10,589 nt of DNA from Pavlovales sp. CCMP2436 (lineage: Eukaryota; Haptophyta; Pavlovophyceae; Pavlovales): positions 530,361-540,949 of the forward strand of contig MU631310.1 of assembly GCA_026770615.1 (NCBI GenBank), in the 5' to 3' direction. Positions 1 to 6,563 of the stretch are shown here, in pieces. How positions within the stretch are numbered: position 1 is the first letter of the stretch; each line of letters starts with the position of its first letter. A program made the translations under genes and the position numbers. The notes beneath the pieces were generated by a model. It was given only the letters and a program-made list of their open reading frames with translations. It ran no database searches and had not been told where the DNA came from.

Positions 1-590
1 GATCGGCGCTCGGCGCACGGCGCTCGGCGCAGATCAGCACTCGGCGCAGATCTGCGCTCGGCGAGCGGCGCAGATCTGTGCTCGGCGCTCGGCGTAGATC
101 GGCGCGCGGCGCAGAACGGCGCTCGGTGCACGGCGCTCGACGCGAATCGGCACCAGGGGCAGATCTGCGCAGATCTGCGCTCGGCGCTCGGCGTAGATGC
201 TCGGCGCTCGGCGCACGGCGCAGATCGGCGCGCGGCGCAGATCGACGCTCGGCGCACGGCGCTTGGCGCAGATCGTCCTGGCGCAGATCGGCGCGTGGCG
301 CTTGGCGCTCGGCGCAGATCGGCGCTCGGCGTTCGGCGCAGATCGGCGCGCGGCGCATATCGGCGCTCGGTGCACGGCGCTTGGTGCAGATCGGCGCTTT
401 GCGCTCGGCGCTCGACGCAGATCGGCGCGCGGCGCAGATTGGCGCTCGGCGCACGGCGCTCGGCGAAAATCTGCACCCGGCGCAGATCTGCGCAGATCTG
501 CGCTCGGCGCTCGGCTCAGATCTGTGCTTGGCGCTCGGCGCTCGGTGCAGATTGACACCCGGCGCAGATCTGCGCAGAAGTTTGAGGTCT
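1..590. repeat. GC-rich minisatellite with higher-order repeat
   Basis: The stretch is built almost entirely from three short modules, GGCGCTC, GGCGCAC and GGCGCAGATC, in varied order with scattered substitutions. A longer block recurs about every 320 bp: an A-rich variant near 136-175 and again near 458-497 leads into the palindrome GCGCAGATCTGCGC and then two GGCGCTC modules. A third partial copy ends the array near 577. Frames stay open on both strands only because the modules lack stop codons, so I do not call a gene. The array starts at the window edge and may extend further. Confidence 0.9.
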
Positions 591-833
591 AGATTCGTAT
601 TTAGTTTATTATGAATGTAAATATGATAATAATCTTAACTGTCTATAATTTATTGCTGCTATTAATTAATGGAATGTAGCTAGTTGGGGGGGGGAGGGGT
701 CGTTCAACGTTATACGAAAATAAAAAAACGGGGGGGAGGGGGGGGGGTCGTTCAAAATTAACTAGGGGGGGTCCATTACGGCCTCGTATAAATAATGAGG
801 GGGAGGTCATTCGCGGCCGCAGGCCGCGAGCTC
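591..833. other. AT-rich and G-run spacer before the piggyBac-like element
   Basis: No gene is seen here. After an AT-rich part, two similar blocks (686-707 and 730-755) each hold a long G run broken by one A and then GTCGTTCAA. Another G run lies at 765-771. At 811-829 an inverted repeat with 8-bp arms (TCGCGGCC/GGCCGCGA) flanks the loop GCA. The same hairpin core recurs at 2257-2273 on the far side of the transposon, so it may belong to an outer part of that element. The G runs could form quadruplexes. Confidence 0.6.
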
Positions 834-850
834 GAATGTAGGGGGGTTAC

Positions 851-907
851 ACGGCTAGACCCCTGAACCTATTTAACCAGCGTTCAAACCTATTCAATAG
901 GCGCGGT
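851..907 (+). repeat. Left inverted-repeat end of the piggyBac-like element
   Basis: The outer block ACGGCTAGACCCCTGA (851-866) and the inner block TTCAAACCTATTCAATAGGC and following bases (883-907) pair with 2193-2244. Between them the left arm carries a few extra bases, including a TTAA (873-876), that the right arm lacks. Confidence 0.85.
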
Positions 908-1094
908 TCGGCACGCTGTAGCCGACGAACCGCGCGTCGGACACCCAGGGTCACCGCACATCGCCGTGGACGCCACGGCATGAGGATAGCCAAGAATCAA
1001 TCAGATTGACGATCCGCCTTCTCGATTGCTCACTAGAAGAGCCTGAACTTCGGTCCTAGACTTCGTCTTTCTCATCATCGCTTCGCGAACAGCG

Positions 1095-1917
1095 ATGTCG
1101 AGTGTCACTCCAGGCGCGGACGACGACCCGCGGCTCAAGATCCTGATCCAGGAGGACAAGGCAAAGCGGCCCTGCTCCGTGTCCATCAAGTCGATGTACT
1201 GGGGCCAGGAGTGGGCGCGCTCGCAGCCCCTCGAGCGCTTCCGTGGCCAGCTCACGTCGGTCGGGCGGGCGGGTACCCTCAAGAGGTACAAGATCAAGTG
1301 GGTCGGCGGGGACAAGCCGGAGGTGGGCGCGGGCGCGGACCTCATCAAGGAGGAGTTCGACTTCTAGATCGAGGACGGCGACGAGGGCGAGCCGGCGGTG
1401 ACGCTGCTGCCTCCCCGCGGCACGAGGCGCCCGTGTCCGGCGGCGGAGCCGGAGGGATTGGAGAATGGCCTTTCCAGGGAGACAACATCGGGGTCGGACA
1501 ACGACGAGTCCGACTCGGACAACGACGAGTCCGACTCGGACGACGACTCGCGCTCGCCGCCGGCGACTGCCGAGGCGCACGGCGTGGTGTGGACGCTCAA
1601 GCTTGAGCACGTGAGTGTCGAAGCGCGCCCCGGGCTGCGCAGCAACGGCAAGCTGATCAGCGAGCACGTCTTCCTGAACCCGGTCGAGCTCTTCCACCAC
1701 TGCACCCCGCCGTGGTGGGACGATGAGGCGATCAAGCTCCATCTGCAAGCAGAAGACCTCGTACCACTGCACCATCTGTGGCGAGGCCTGCCCGCTGCAC
1801 CCGCCGCAGGTGCGCGGCAGAGTACGCCAGTTCACGTGCCTCGCGCAGCACCGCGCAGCCGAGCGGACTGGGCGCACCACCCCAGCGCCAGCGGCCCGCC
1901 GTATCAGCCTCCACTGA
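1095..1917 (+). pseudogene. piggyBac-like transposase with nonsense codon and deleted catalytic core
   Basis: The frame opens at ATG 1095 with a basic, Trp-containing N-terminal domain (SMYWGQEWARSQPLERFRG, then KRYKIKWVGGDKPE). It is broken by TAG at 1365-1367 and continues in the same frame through an acidic Ser/Asp stretch made by a 21-bp tandem duplication (1494-1514 and 1515-1535). It then reaches FLNPVELFHH, which resembles the start of the piggyBac DDE domain (LDYF-like entry). At about 1740 the reading shifts by one frame straight into CKQKTSYHCTICGE and FTCLAQH. That is the Cys/His-rich finger found at the C-terminus of piggyBac proteins. The whole catalytic Asp-bearing core between these parts is therefore missing, consistent with an internal deletion. 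Assignment rests on domain order and the inverted-repeat ends. I am fairly sure of the superfamily and sure that the gene is dead. Confidence 0.7.
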
Positions 1918-2192
1918 GCCCTGGTTCCATCCTGGGCCCTCCCAGGGTCCGCCACTCGCCCCCCGCGCCGCCCAGAGCGCCCCCCGACACGCGCCATCCG
2001 CCTATTGGTACCTCCTGAAATTTTCCTATTCAATAGAAATCTTTATTTATTTAAAATCTGCATTTAATTAGTCATGTTTAATCAGTTATTGAGGAGGTTT
2101 GACAGGCCGAGGCCCTTTCTTTGCCTCTTGAGACCCTACTTTCCAAGGCTCAGCTCTGGAGCACGAAATGGAGACGAGCGGTGACCCTGTGT

Positions 2193-2244
2193 ACCGCGCC
2201 TATTGAATAGGTTTGAATAGGATCCGTCTCAGGGGTCTAGCCGT
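2193..2244 (-). repeat. Right inverted-repeat end of the piggyBac-like element
   Basis: This is the reverse complement of the left end: 25 bp perfect in the inner block (2193-2217) and 16 bp perfect in the outer block (2229-2244). The GTACATTCAAC next to it recurs as a direct repeat at 2285-2295, beyond the hairpin at 2257-2273. Confidence 0.85.
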
Positions 2245-2382
2245 ACATTCAACTATCGCGGCCGCAGGCCGCGGGGTAGGGGGCGTACATTCAACACTCC
2301 CCCCCAAAAGTGCCCACGGAAGGACAAGGGGGGGGGGGGTTACAAAATGACGCGCGTATAATAGGAAGTCAGGCAGCAGCAG

Positions 2383-2835
2383 TCAGGCAAATCTGATGTG
2401 TTCGGCTGCCGAATTCAGCCAGTGATCGCCCAGGTGGCGGGCCTGCGCGGCTTCATGCCTCGACCGCGTCTCTTTTCGCTGGTGGTATACGCCCTTAGCC
2501 CACTCCTCGTTGCCGTCGTCGTCTGCGCAACCGTGTGCCGCGCCGCCGCCACCGATGTTCTCCATACGCGTGCGCGCTATGATGACCTTTGCGTGTCCAC
2601 GCAAGGCGCACAAATCGATCTCCTGCCGCATCTTCCACAGGAGGGCGGTGCGTGCGAGCTGTTCGGAGGGAGCTCCCGTGCGCCCTCGCAGTGCGCGTGC
2701 GCCCATGCTGGCGAAGTCGGCGACCAGCATTTCCAAGCCGACCGAAAACTCCCCAAAGGCGCCAACTGCGAGAGCAGTGAACGGGTCGCCGCCTGGGGGG
2801 CAAAAGCTCAGCGCGCGGGCCTCCATTAGGCCAGT
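2383..2835 (-). pseudogene. C-terminal remnant of a retroelement-like ORF (GAFGE module)
   Basis: The minus-strand frame runs from just after a TAG (2836-2838) to a TGA at 2383-2385. Its first half reads PFTALAVGAFGEFSVGLEML, then a helical stretch ending ALRGHAKVIIARTR. The same pattern (GAFGE-S, LV, a G-R pair, RGHA, then AR) occurs in the minus-strand remnant at 7691-8160, which has retroelement-like truncation. From memory, such a tail follows the reverse transcriptase in some retroelements of GC-rich algae; I cannot verify this here. No reverse-transcriptase motif is visible upstream, so the copy is 5'-truncated. The last ~60 residues (Gly, Asp, Arg/His-rich) are not recognised. The plus-strand frame over the same bases is also open but looks like a shadow. 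Confidence 0.45.
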
Positions 2836-2904
2836 CTACCCGGCTGGTGTGTGGAAGAAGTCGCGGTCGAGCTTGATGAGTTCCTTGATGCGCTCGCCAG
2901 GTAG

Positions 2905-3490
2905 CGCGTCGGCGCACCTGCCCACCGCGCCCTGCGGGTACTGCCCGTCGGTGTCCACGCTGGCAGGACGCTGTGCCCGCTCTGCCGGCAGCCGCTGGGG
3001 AACCAGGATGTCGAGTGCTTTGGCCTCCGCATCAACACCGCGATGCGCGACATGCTCGGGGGCTGGGAGCAGATGCGCCTGCATGTGGAAGCGGCGGCGG
3101 CGGCAGCGGCGGCTGGGCGCAACGGCGGGGGGCTGAGCGCGCTGCCGACGTACCTCGAGGCGGACTTCGTATTCGCGCCCGGCCAGCTTGGCCGCGGTAC
3201 GTACGCCAGTGTGCGCCAGGCCACGCGGACGCTGGACGGGCTCGCGGTCGCCGTGAAGCAGGCCGATGCCGGGGACGACGCAGCGCAGCGTGCCACGCGG
3301 CGCGAGCTTGCCGCCTTGCACCGGCTGAGCCACCCCCACGTCGTGCAGCTGCTGGGTACGGTGGACCACGTCGAGGGCCGCGAGGTGTGGCTCGTGCTCG
3401 AGCTGGCTGAGCATGGCTCGTTGCGCGCGCTGCTCGGAGACGGGCCAGCTCGCCGGCGGGCATGTGGCCGAGCGGTATGTGCGGCAGCGC
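2905..3490 (+). pseudogene. RING/U-box plus protein kinase fragment, frameshifted and truncated
   Basis: The frame is open from 2905, after TAG at 2902-2904. It reads CPLCRQPLGNQDVE and LRINTAMRDMLGGW, which resembles the end of a RING or U-box ubiquitin-ligase domain. An Ala-rich linker follows, then LPTYLEADFVF and a kinase N-lobe: glycine loop GQLGRGTYASV, lysine motif VAVK, helix C RRELAALHRLSHPHVVQLLG, and hinge WLVLELAEHGSLRALL. Near 3435-3445 the plausible continuation (GQLAGGHVAERYVRQ, helix E) moves to the next frame, which points to a small indel. After about 3490 there is no HRD catalytic loop, DFG or APE motif. The front of the RING/U-box is also missing. It cannot make an active kinase as it stands. 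Introns could explain some breaks, but no clear splice pair was found. The kinase call is firm; the ubiquitin-ligase part is weaker. Confidence 0.65.
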
Positions 3491-3638
3491 CCGCGGCTTC
3501 TCCGCCGGACGGTGCCGTCGGCGACCCTCGCCACTTGCGCATCGCCCCGGCAGGGTGCCCGCGCCGGCGCCGCCGCGGGATTATAGAGCGGAGCAGCCAT
3601 TACACGCAAATAGAAGCTACTGGTCAAGTTCAAAGCTA

Positions 3639-3674
3639 TCTCGCTCGCGTTCTCGCTCGCGCTCTCGCTCGCGC
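3639..3674 (+). repeat. Three 12-bp tandem repeats upstream of the glycosyltransferase-like gene
   Basis: The unit TCTCGCTCGCGY occurs three times in a row (3639-3650, 3651-3662, 3663-3674), with a partial TCTCGCTC again near 3691. It ends about 60 bp before the start codon at 3738, so it lies in the likely 5' untranslated or promoter region of that gene. No TATA box was recognised there. Confidence 0.7.
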
Positions 3675-3737
3675 GCACTATCGGTGGTGCTCTCGCTCAG
3701 TACTGTATGAACGAGAGTACTGCGTGGACGAGGCACG

Positions 3738-4781
3738 ATGATGCCAGCCAAGGGCCTTCGGCGCGGCGCGCACTTCCGGTTGTTGCTTGGTTTGCTGGGC
3801 GCCACTTCGGCGCGCGCTGCGTGCCCTCCCGACTGGGTGGCTGCTGCTGCGCCGCCGAGTGACACGGGGAGGGTCGCGCTCGTGATACGGACGCACCGCG
3901 TGACGCGGCACCTACTCGATAGTATTCCACGGTATATGGAGGAGCTGCGCGGAACCCCGGGGTCGTTATACTTCTCCGTGGACGCCAACGGGCCACCCGG
4001 AAAAGAGCTCTTGCAGGTGCTGCACGCCCGTGGCTTCGGCAACGTCACGCACGTGCACGACGATGCATCGACGATGGCCGACTACCTTGCGACGTATGCC
4101 GAGCTGATGCCGTTTCTCCGCCTCGAGCAACGCAAACGGAGCCAGATTGGCCTGCATATGAACAACACACGTAAGTTTGGCTATGCGTTCCACGCCGAGT
4201 CGGTCGCCTCGTGGTTCGTCTGGGCGCGCACCCGCATCAGCTTTTCCTTCGCGTGGCACGTTGAGCAGGACACCGGCTTCTCCGGACACTTGGCGTGCTT
4301 CCTGGGCAACTTTGCAGATGACACTAGCGACTTCATCGGGCAGAATCCCTCGGGGACGGTGGAATGGTCGCACCGTCGCGCCGCCACCCAGGGCTTCCGT
4401 GCTTTCTTCGCGAAGGAGAAGCAACTGCACGGCATGGAGTGGATCTTGCGGTTCTCCTGGCGATACCTGGCCGAGCTGCAGGAATTGCTAACTCGGCGAA
4501 AGGTCTCGGCCTGGTCGGAGATGTTCTTCTACACACTCGCGGCCGCGCACCCATGCACGCAGTTCAATCGCACAGTCGCCCACAGCGAGCTCTTCTCCAA
4601 CCGGCTGCCCACGCGTCCCTACAGCGCAGCGGAGTGGCAACGCAGCCGATTGTGGGACGCCAGGCGCGAGGGATTAAAAATGCGGTGCTGCGCCTCCGAC
4701 GCCCGCGATACCGGCTTCCGCCCCCCGCCAGATTCTTGCCGGCATTTCGTCGGACGTGTGGTACACCCGATCAAGTTTTGA
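3738..4781 (+). CDS. Secretory-pathway glycosyltransferase-like protein
   Basis: This intact, intronless frame of 347 codons ends in TGA. Two adjacent ATGs start it; the first is taken. Residues 14-28 (FRLLLGLLGATSARA and on) form a signal peptide or short signal anchor after a basic N-terminus, so the protein probably enters the ER/Golgi lumen. VALVIRTHR (47-55), YFSVDANGP (78-86) and HVHDDAST (105-112) look like the opening strands of a GT-A nucleotide-sugar fold. FAWHVEQDTGFSGHL (171-185) sits where such enzymes carry a metal-binding acidic motif, here EQD. The end (REGLKM, then HPIKF) matches, by recall, the tail of algal proteins annotated as glycosyltransferases. N-glycosylation sequons lie at 102 (NVT), 142 (NNT) and 277 (NRT), and Cys 28, 187, 273, 317, 318 and 334 could form disulfides. 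Donor and acceptor sugars are unknown. The gene is very likely real; the enzymatic role is inferred. Confidence 0.75.
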   Translation: MMPAKGLRRGAHFRLLLGLLGATSARAACPPDWVAAAAPPSDTGRVALVIRTHRVTRHLLDSIPRYMEELRGTPGSLYFSVDANGPPGKELLQVLHARGFGNVTHVHDDASTMADYLATYAELMPFLRLEQRKRSQIGLHMNNTRKFGYAFHAESVASWFVWARTRISFSFAWHVEQDTGFSGHLACFLGNFADDTSDFIGQNPSGTVEWSHRRAATQGFRAFFAKEKQLHGMEWILRFSWRYLAELQELLTRRKVSAWSEMFFYTLAAAHPCTQFNRTVAHSELFSNRLPTRPYSAAEWQRSRLWDARREGLKMRCCASDARDTGFRPPPDSCRHFVGRVVHPIKF

Positions 4782-4856
4782 CCAGGGTTGCCTGGCCGGA
4801 CCAGGGACAGGACTGGACCGTTTCTAAATCATGCCCCTTAGCCGTCGTCGGTGCCG

Positions 4857-4901
4857 ATCGCAGGCTAGTTTTTTTGTCGTCGACCAATCGCAGGCTAGTT
4901 T
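4857..4901 (+). repeat. 15-bp direct repeat downstream of the glycosyltransferase-like gene
   Basis: ATCGCAGGCTAGTTT occurs at 4857-4871 and again at 4887-4901, spaced by 30 bp. It lies in the likely 3' flank of the gene ending at 4781. Function unknown. Confidence 0.75.
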
Positions 4902-5265
4902 GTAACCCGGACGCAGGCGAGCAGCACTAAGAGCGGTGCCGTAGAGCAGGATGCTTCGCGCATCCTGCCCGCTGCAGCCGCAGCGTCGCCGGGCCTGCTG
5001 CGCGCGGAGGCAGGGCGCTTAGCGACAGCTGCAGCAGCCGAGCCGCGTCGCTGTGCTCAGTCCCTTTTCACGCAACTTGCCGCAGCGTCAGTGAAGGGGG
5101 CTGCGGCTTGCACGGCGGTCATGGCGGTGCTGGGCTTGACGGTAGGCTGGGAGGCGAGGAGGTCGCCGGTGGGCGTGGTGGAGGCGTTGTGGGCGGGGAG
5201 GGCGGTGACGGAGGCGGCTGCGGCCCCACTCCTGGGTTGTATCCTATTAGATCCTATTAAGTAGG
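4899..5265 (+). other. Coding-like open frame without a usable start, possible 3' exon
   Basis: A frame is open from after TAG (4896-4898) to TAG 5263-5265, about 120 codons. It has no ATG until late (TAVMAVLGLTVGWEA), so it could only be a terminal exon or a remnant. The composition is protein-like: Ala-rich, amphipathic (SRILPAAAAASPGLLRAEAG), with one hydrophobic segment (KGAAACTAVMAVLGLTVGW) that could span a membrane. A splice acceptor such as GACGCAG near 4916 is possible. I recognise no family. A chance open frame in GC-rich DNA is an equally good explanation. Confidence 0.25.
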
Positions 5266-5276
5266 ATGGGGCCGCA
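5219..5276. repeat. Inverted repeat with nested palindrome
   Basis: TGCGGCCCCA (5219-5228) pairs with TGGGGCCGCA (5267-5276). Between them ATCCTATTAG is followed by ATCCTATTAA, and ATCCTA (5251-5256) pairs with TAGGAT (5262-5267). The structure overlaps the end of the coding-like frame and could be a transcript-end hairpin or a small fold-back element. Confidence 0.6.
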
Positions 5277-5280
5277 CGGT

Positions 5281-5452
5281 CGCCGTGTGTCTCTATTTCG
5301 TTCTCCAGAGCTCAGACTTGGAATGTAGGCTCTCAAGACACCGATAAAAAGCCTCGAACCTTCAGGAGTTTTATGTATGGTTATGGTTAAAGGTTTCGGA
5401 AATATAATAATTGTTTGGCTCTGATACCCCCCGAACGTGTTCTCCTTGGATG
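5281..5452. other. AT-rich spacer, nothing recognised
   Basis: No coding bias, splice pair, RNA gene or repeat was recognised here. The minus-strand open frame across it ends in an unbiased, low-complexity translation and was not called. Confidence 0.5.
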
Positions 5453-5553
5453 GTCGTCCCATAGACCGGGGGCTAGGATTAGGGTTAACCGTCGTCCCAT
5501 AGACCGGGGGCTAGGATTAGGGTTAACCCTAGATTCCGCCTAACCCTAATCCT
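5453..5553. repeat. 38-bp tandem duplication carrying TTAGGG-like motif
   Basis: A 38-bp unit (5453-5490) is followed at once by a perfect second copy (5491-5528). Each holds GGATTAGGGTTAACC, a one-and-a-half-unit relative of the TTAGGG telomere repeat. Just downstream, TAACCCTAATCCT (5541-5553) is the reverse complement of AGGATTAGGGTTA (5513-5525), which gives a 13-bp-arm hairpin. It is far too short to be a telomere. Confidence 0.85.
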
Positions 5554-5746
5554 CAGGCCAGAACGCGATGGTCTTGAGTTCGAATAGCCGCGGGACTGCA
5601 CGCCCACCCCAGTGGTCGTACTCGACGTAAAAGTCGACCTTCGGCCCGGGTCGCCGGCCGACTCCGCCGTAGTAGAGGTGATAGGCCGCTGGGTTGGCGG
5701 CGAGCACCGAGCCACAGATGTCTCCAATATTGATATAATTATTCAT
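5546..5746 (-). CDS. Small hypothetical ORF or exon fragment
   Basis: A 66-residue frame from ATG 5746 to TAG 5546. After an AT-rich start (MNNYINIGDICG), codon third positions become strongly G/C, as in the other coding stretches here. The protein VDFYVEYDHWGGRAVP and LFELKTIAFWPED has a natural composition with many aromatic and acidic residues. I do not recognise it. The stop lies inside the TTAGGG-like hairpin, which suggests the downstream part was replaced by that repeat. It may be a truncated gene, an exon of a longer gene or a retroelement piece. Confidence 0.35.
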   Translation of the reverse strand: MNNYINIGDICGSVLAANPAAYHLYYGGVGRRPGPKVDFYVEYDHWGGRAVPRLFELKTIAFWPED

Positions 5747-6153
5747 GACAATTAAATTAGCGCGTGTCTAGTTAGCGCAAGGAGAGGGAGGGGGGGCAAA
5801 ATGATAATTCTTTATAAAGATCGGAGGGACGCAAGGAATAAAAATGTAAAAACTAGAATGTAAATTTGGGAGGATGGGGGGTTTGTGTTGGGGGCTTTAG
5901 TAACTACTAACCCGACATCAATTACAGGGAGATAGTCTGCCCTGTCTCGCTGCATAATTAAAACTTCGGAGCTCGCTCGCCGCTTTTTTTTTTTTTTTTT
6001 TTTTTTTTCGGTATTTATAATACTGACTAGTTAAACTTTATGGGAAGGAAAACTCCAAGAAACAAGCATGAACATGATTTAGACTTTGTCGCTTATGGTG
6101 CATGGCACATGCTGACTGCGGGCGGGGGACAGCCGCAGGCAGACGTTGTCTGA
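5747..6153. other. AT-rich spacer with 25-nt poly-T
   Basis: There is no convincing gene. G-rich clusters lie near 5785-5800 and 5870-5900. An uninterrupted run of 25 T spans 5984-6008; read on the minus strand it is a poly-A tract that could mark the 3' end of a retroposed copy lying to its right (6009 upward). Open frames across 6038-6220 have no coding bias of note. Confidence 0.6.
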
Positions 6154-6198
6154 TCAGACGTTGTGCGTGCGCTTGTGCCTCTTGAGCGTGCCCGAAAT
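6154..6198 (-). pseudogene. Half C2H2 zinc-finger remnant
   Basis: On the minus strand the bases read SGTLKRHKRTHNV and then TGA. This matches the recognition helix and the two zinc-binding histidines of a C2H2 finger (L-x2-H-x3-H). The Cys pair that should precede it is absent: the frame meets TAA where the first Cys would be, and Phe is replaced by Val. If real, it is a decayed piece of a zinc-finger gene. The poly-A of 5984-6008 lies downstream on the same strand. A chance match is possible because the match is short. Confidence 0.25.
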
Positions 6199-6240
6199 TC
6201 CTACCGAAATGTATTAACAATTTGACTGCCCGTGCTGTAA

Positions 6241-6386
6241 TGGTGTAGCCAGGACTCTGTTCTTGGTGAAAACCTTACCGGTGAGGTTTTCACCAAATCG
6301 TAAATACAAACCGAAAGTAAAGCTGTTAATGGGTTTTTAACCAATTACAGTTTTAAATTTCGATAGGAACCTTACCCTGGCTCACA
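6241..6386. repeat. Possible fold-back element with 34-bp near-palindrome
   Basis: 6263-6296 is a 34-bp palindrome centred on ACCGGT, with a single mispaired position (6276 against 6283); its arms read TTGGTGAAAACCT. At 6323-6350 there is a second hairpin (CTGTTAATGGGTT against AACCAATTACAG, with small bulges). The block may be bounded by short inverted ends: AGCCAGG within 6241-6253 and CCTGGCT within 6376-6386, with weaker matching around them. AACCTTACC also recurs directly (6271-6279, 6368-6376). A MITE-like element or a structured RNA source would fit. No target duplication was identified. Confidence 0.5.
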
Positions 6387-6563
6387 TTTAAAAAACGACC
6401 GGCAAAGCACGTTTTTTTCAATCAGTGATATCAGCATCCTGTAGTTTCGATCTGACAGAGTGACGAAACGTTTATTTCAATTGCGATCGAAATCACAAAG
6501 TAACAATTTGGCTAACTAATAACCAGTGTCAAGTGAACCAGACGTGTCACATTTAGTGTTAAT
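6387..6563. other. AT-rich spacer
   Basis: No gene was seen. TTTCGATC (6445-6452) and GATCGAAA (6485-6492) form a loose inverted pair. Otherwise the stretch is unremarkable. Confidence 0.5.

Larger units (their letters stand above)
834..2250 (+). mobile_element. Non-autonomous piggyBac-like DNA transposon
   Basis: Matching inverted ends enclose a degraded piggyBac-type transposase. The left end 851-866 (ACGGCTAGACCCCTGA) is the reverse complement of 2229-2244, and the 25-bp block 883-907 is the perfect reverse complement of 2193-2217. GAATGTA at 834-840 also matches 2244-2250 inverted. The left arm has two small insertions relative to the right. A palindromic motif, CCTATTCAATAGG, sits inside both ends, and a further copy (CCTATTCAATAG) lies at 2025-2036 after the coding remnant. 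The TTAA target duplication expected for piggyBac is not visible at these edges, so the true termini may lie further out. With the catalytic core gone, the element could move only if a transposase is supplied from elsewhere. Confidence 0.75.

Noticed and set aside
1..590. CRISPR array
   Set aside because: There is no constant repeat with unique spacers; the modules are tandem and variable, and the setting is eukaryotic.
34..614. Long open frames on both strands over the first 600 bases (Arg/Ala/Ser-rich)
   Set aside because: They come from a repeat whose modules lack stop codons in most frames. Several overlapping frames look equally good and none has domain content.
1056..2033. 325-residue minus-strand frame over the piggyBac-like remnant
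   Set aside because: Arg-rich antisense shadow. The plus strand carries the domain order and the Cys/His finger.
2836..3678. 280-residue minus-strand frame over the kinase fragment
   Set aside because: The plus strand shows ordered kinase motifs here, and the minus translation is low-complexity Arg/Ala/Pro typical of a GC-rich antisense shadow. Its last ~25 residues could belong to the retroelement remnant downstream, but this could not be shown.
3966..4930. Several frames overlapping the glycosyltransferase-like gene
   Set aside because: They are shadows of a 347-codon frame that has a signal peptide and conserved-looking motifs.
5560..5600. tRNA-like GTTCGAAT motif
   Set aside because: No cloverleaf arms or acceptor stem could be paired around it.
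5485..5727. Ser/Thr/Arg-rich minus-strand frame
   Set aside because: It overlaps the 5546-5746 frame, which has the better codon bias. This one runs through the tandem repeat.
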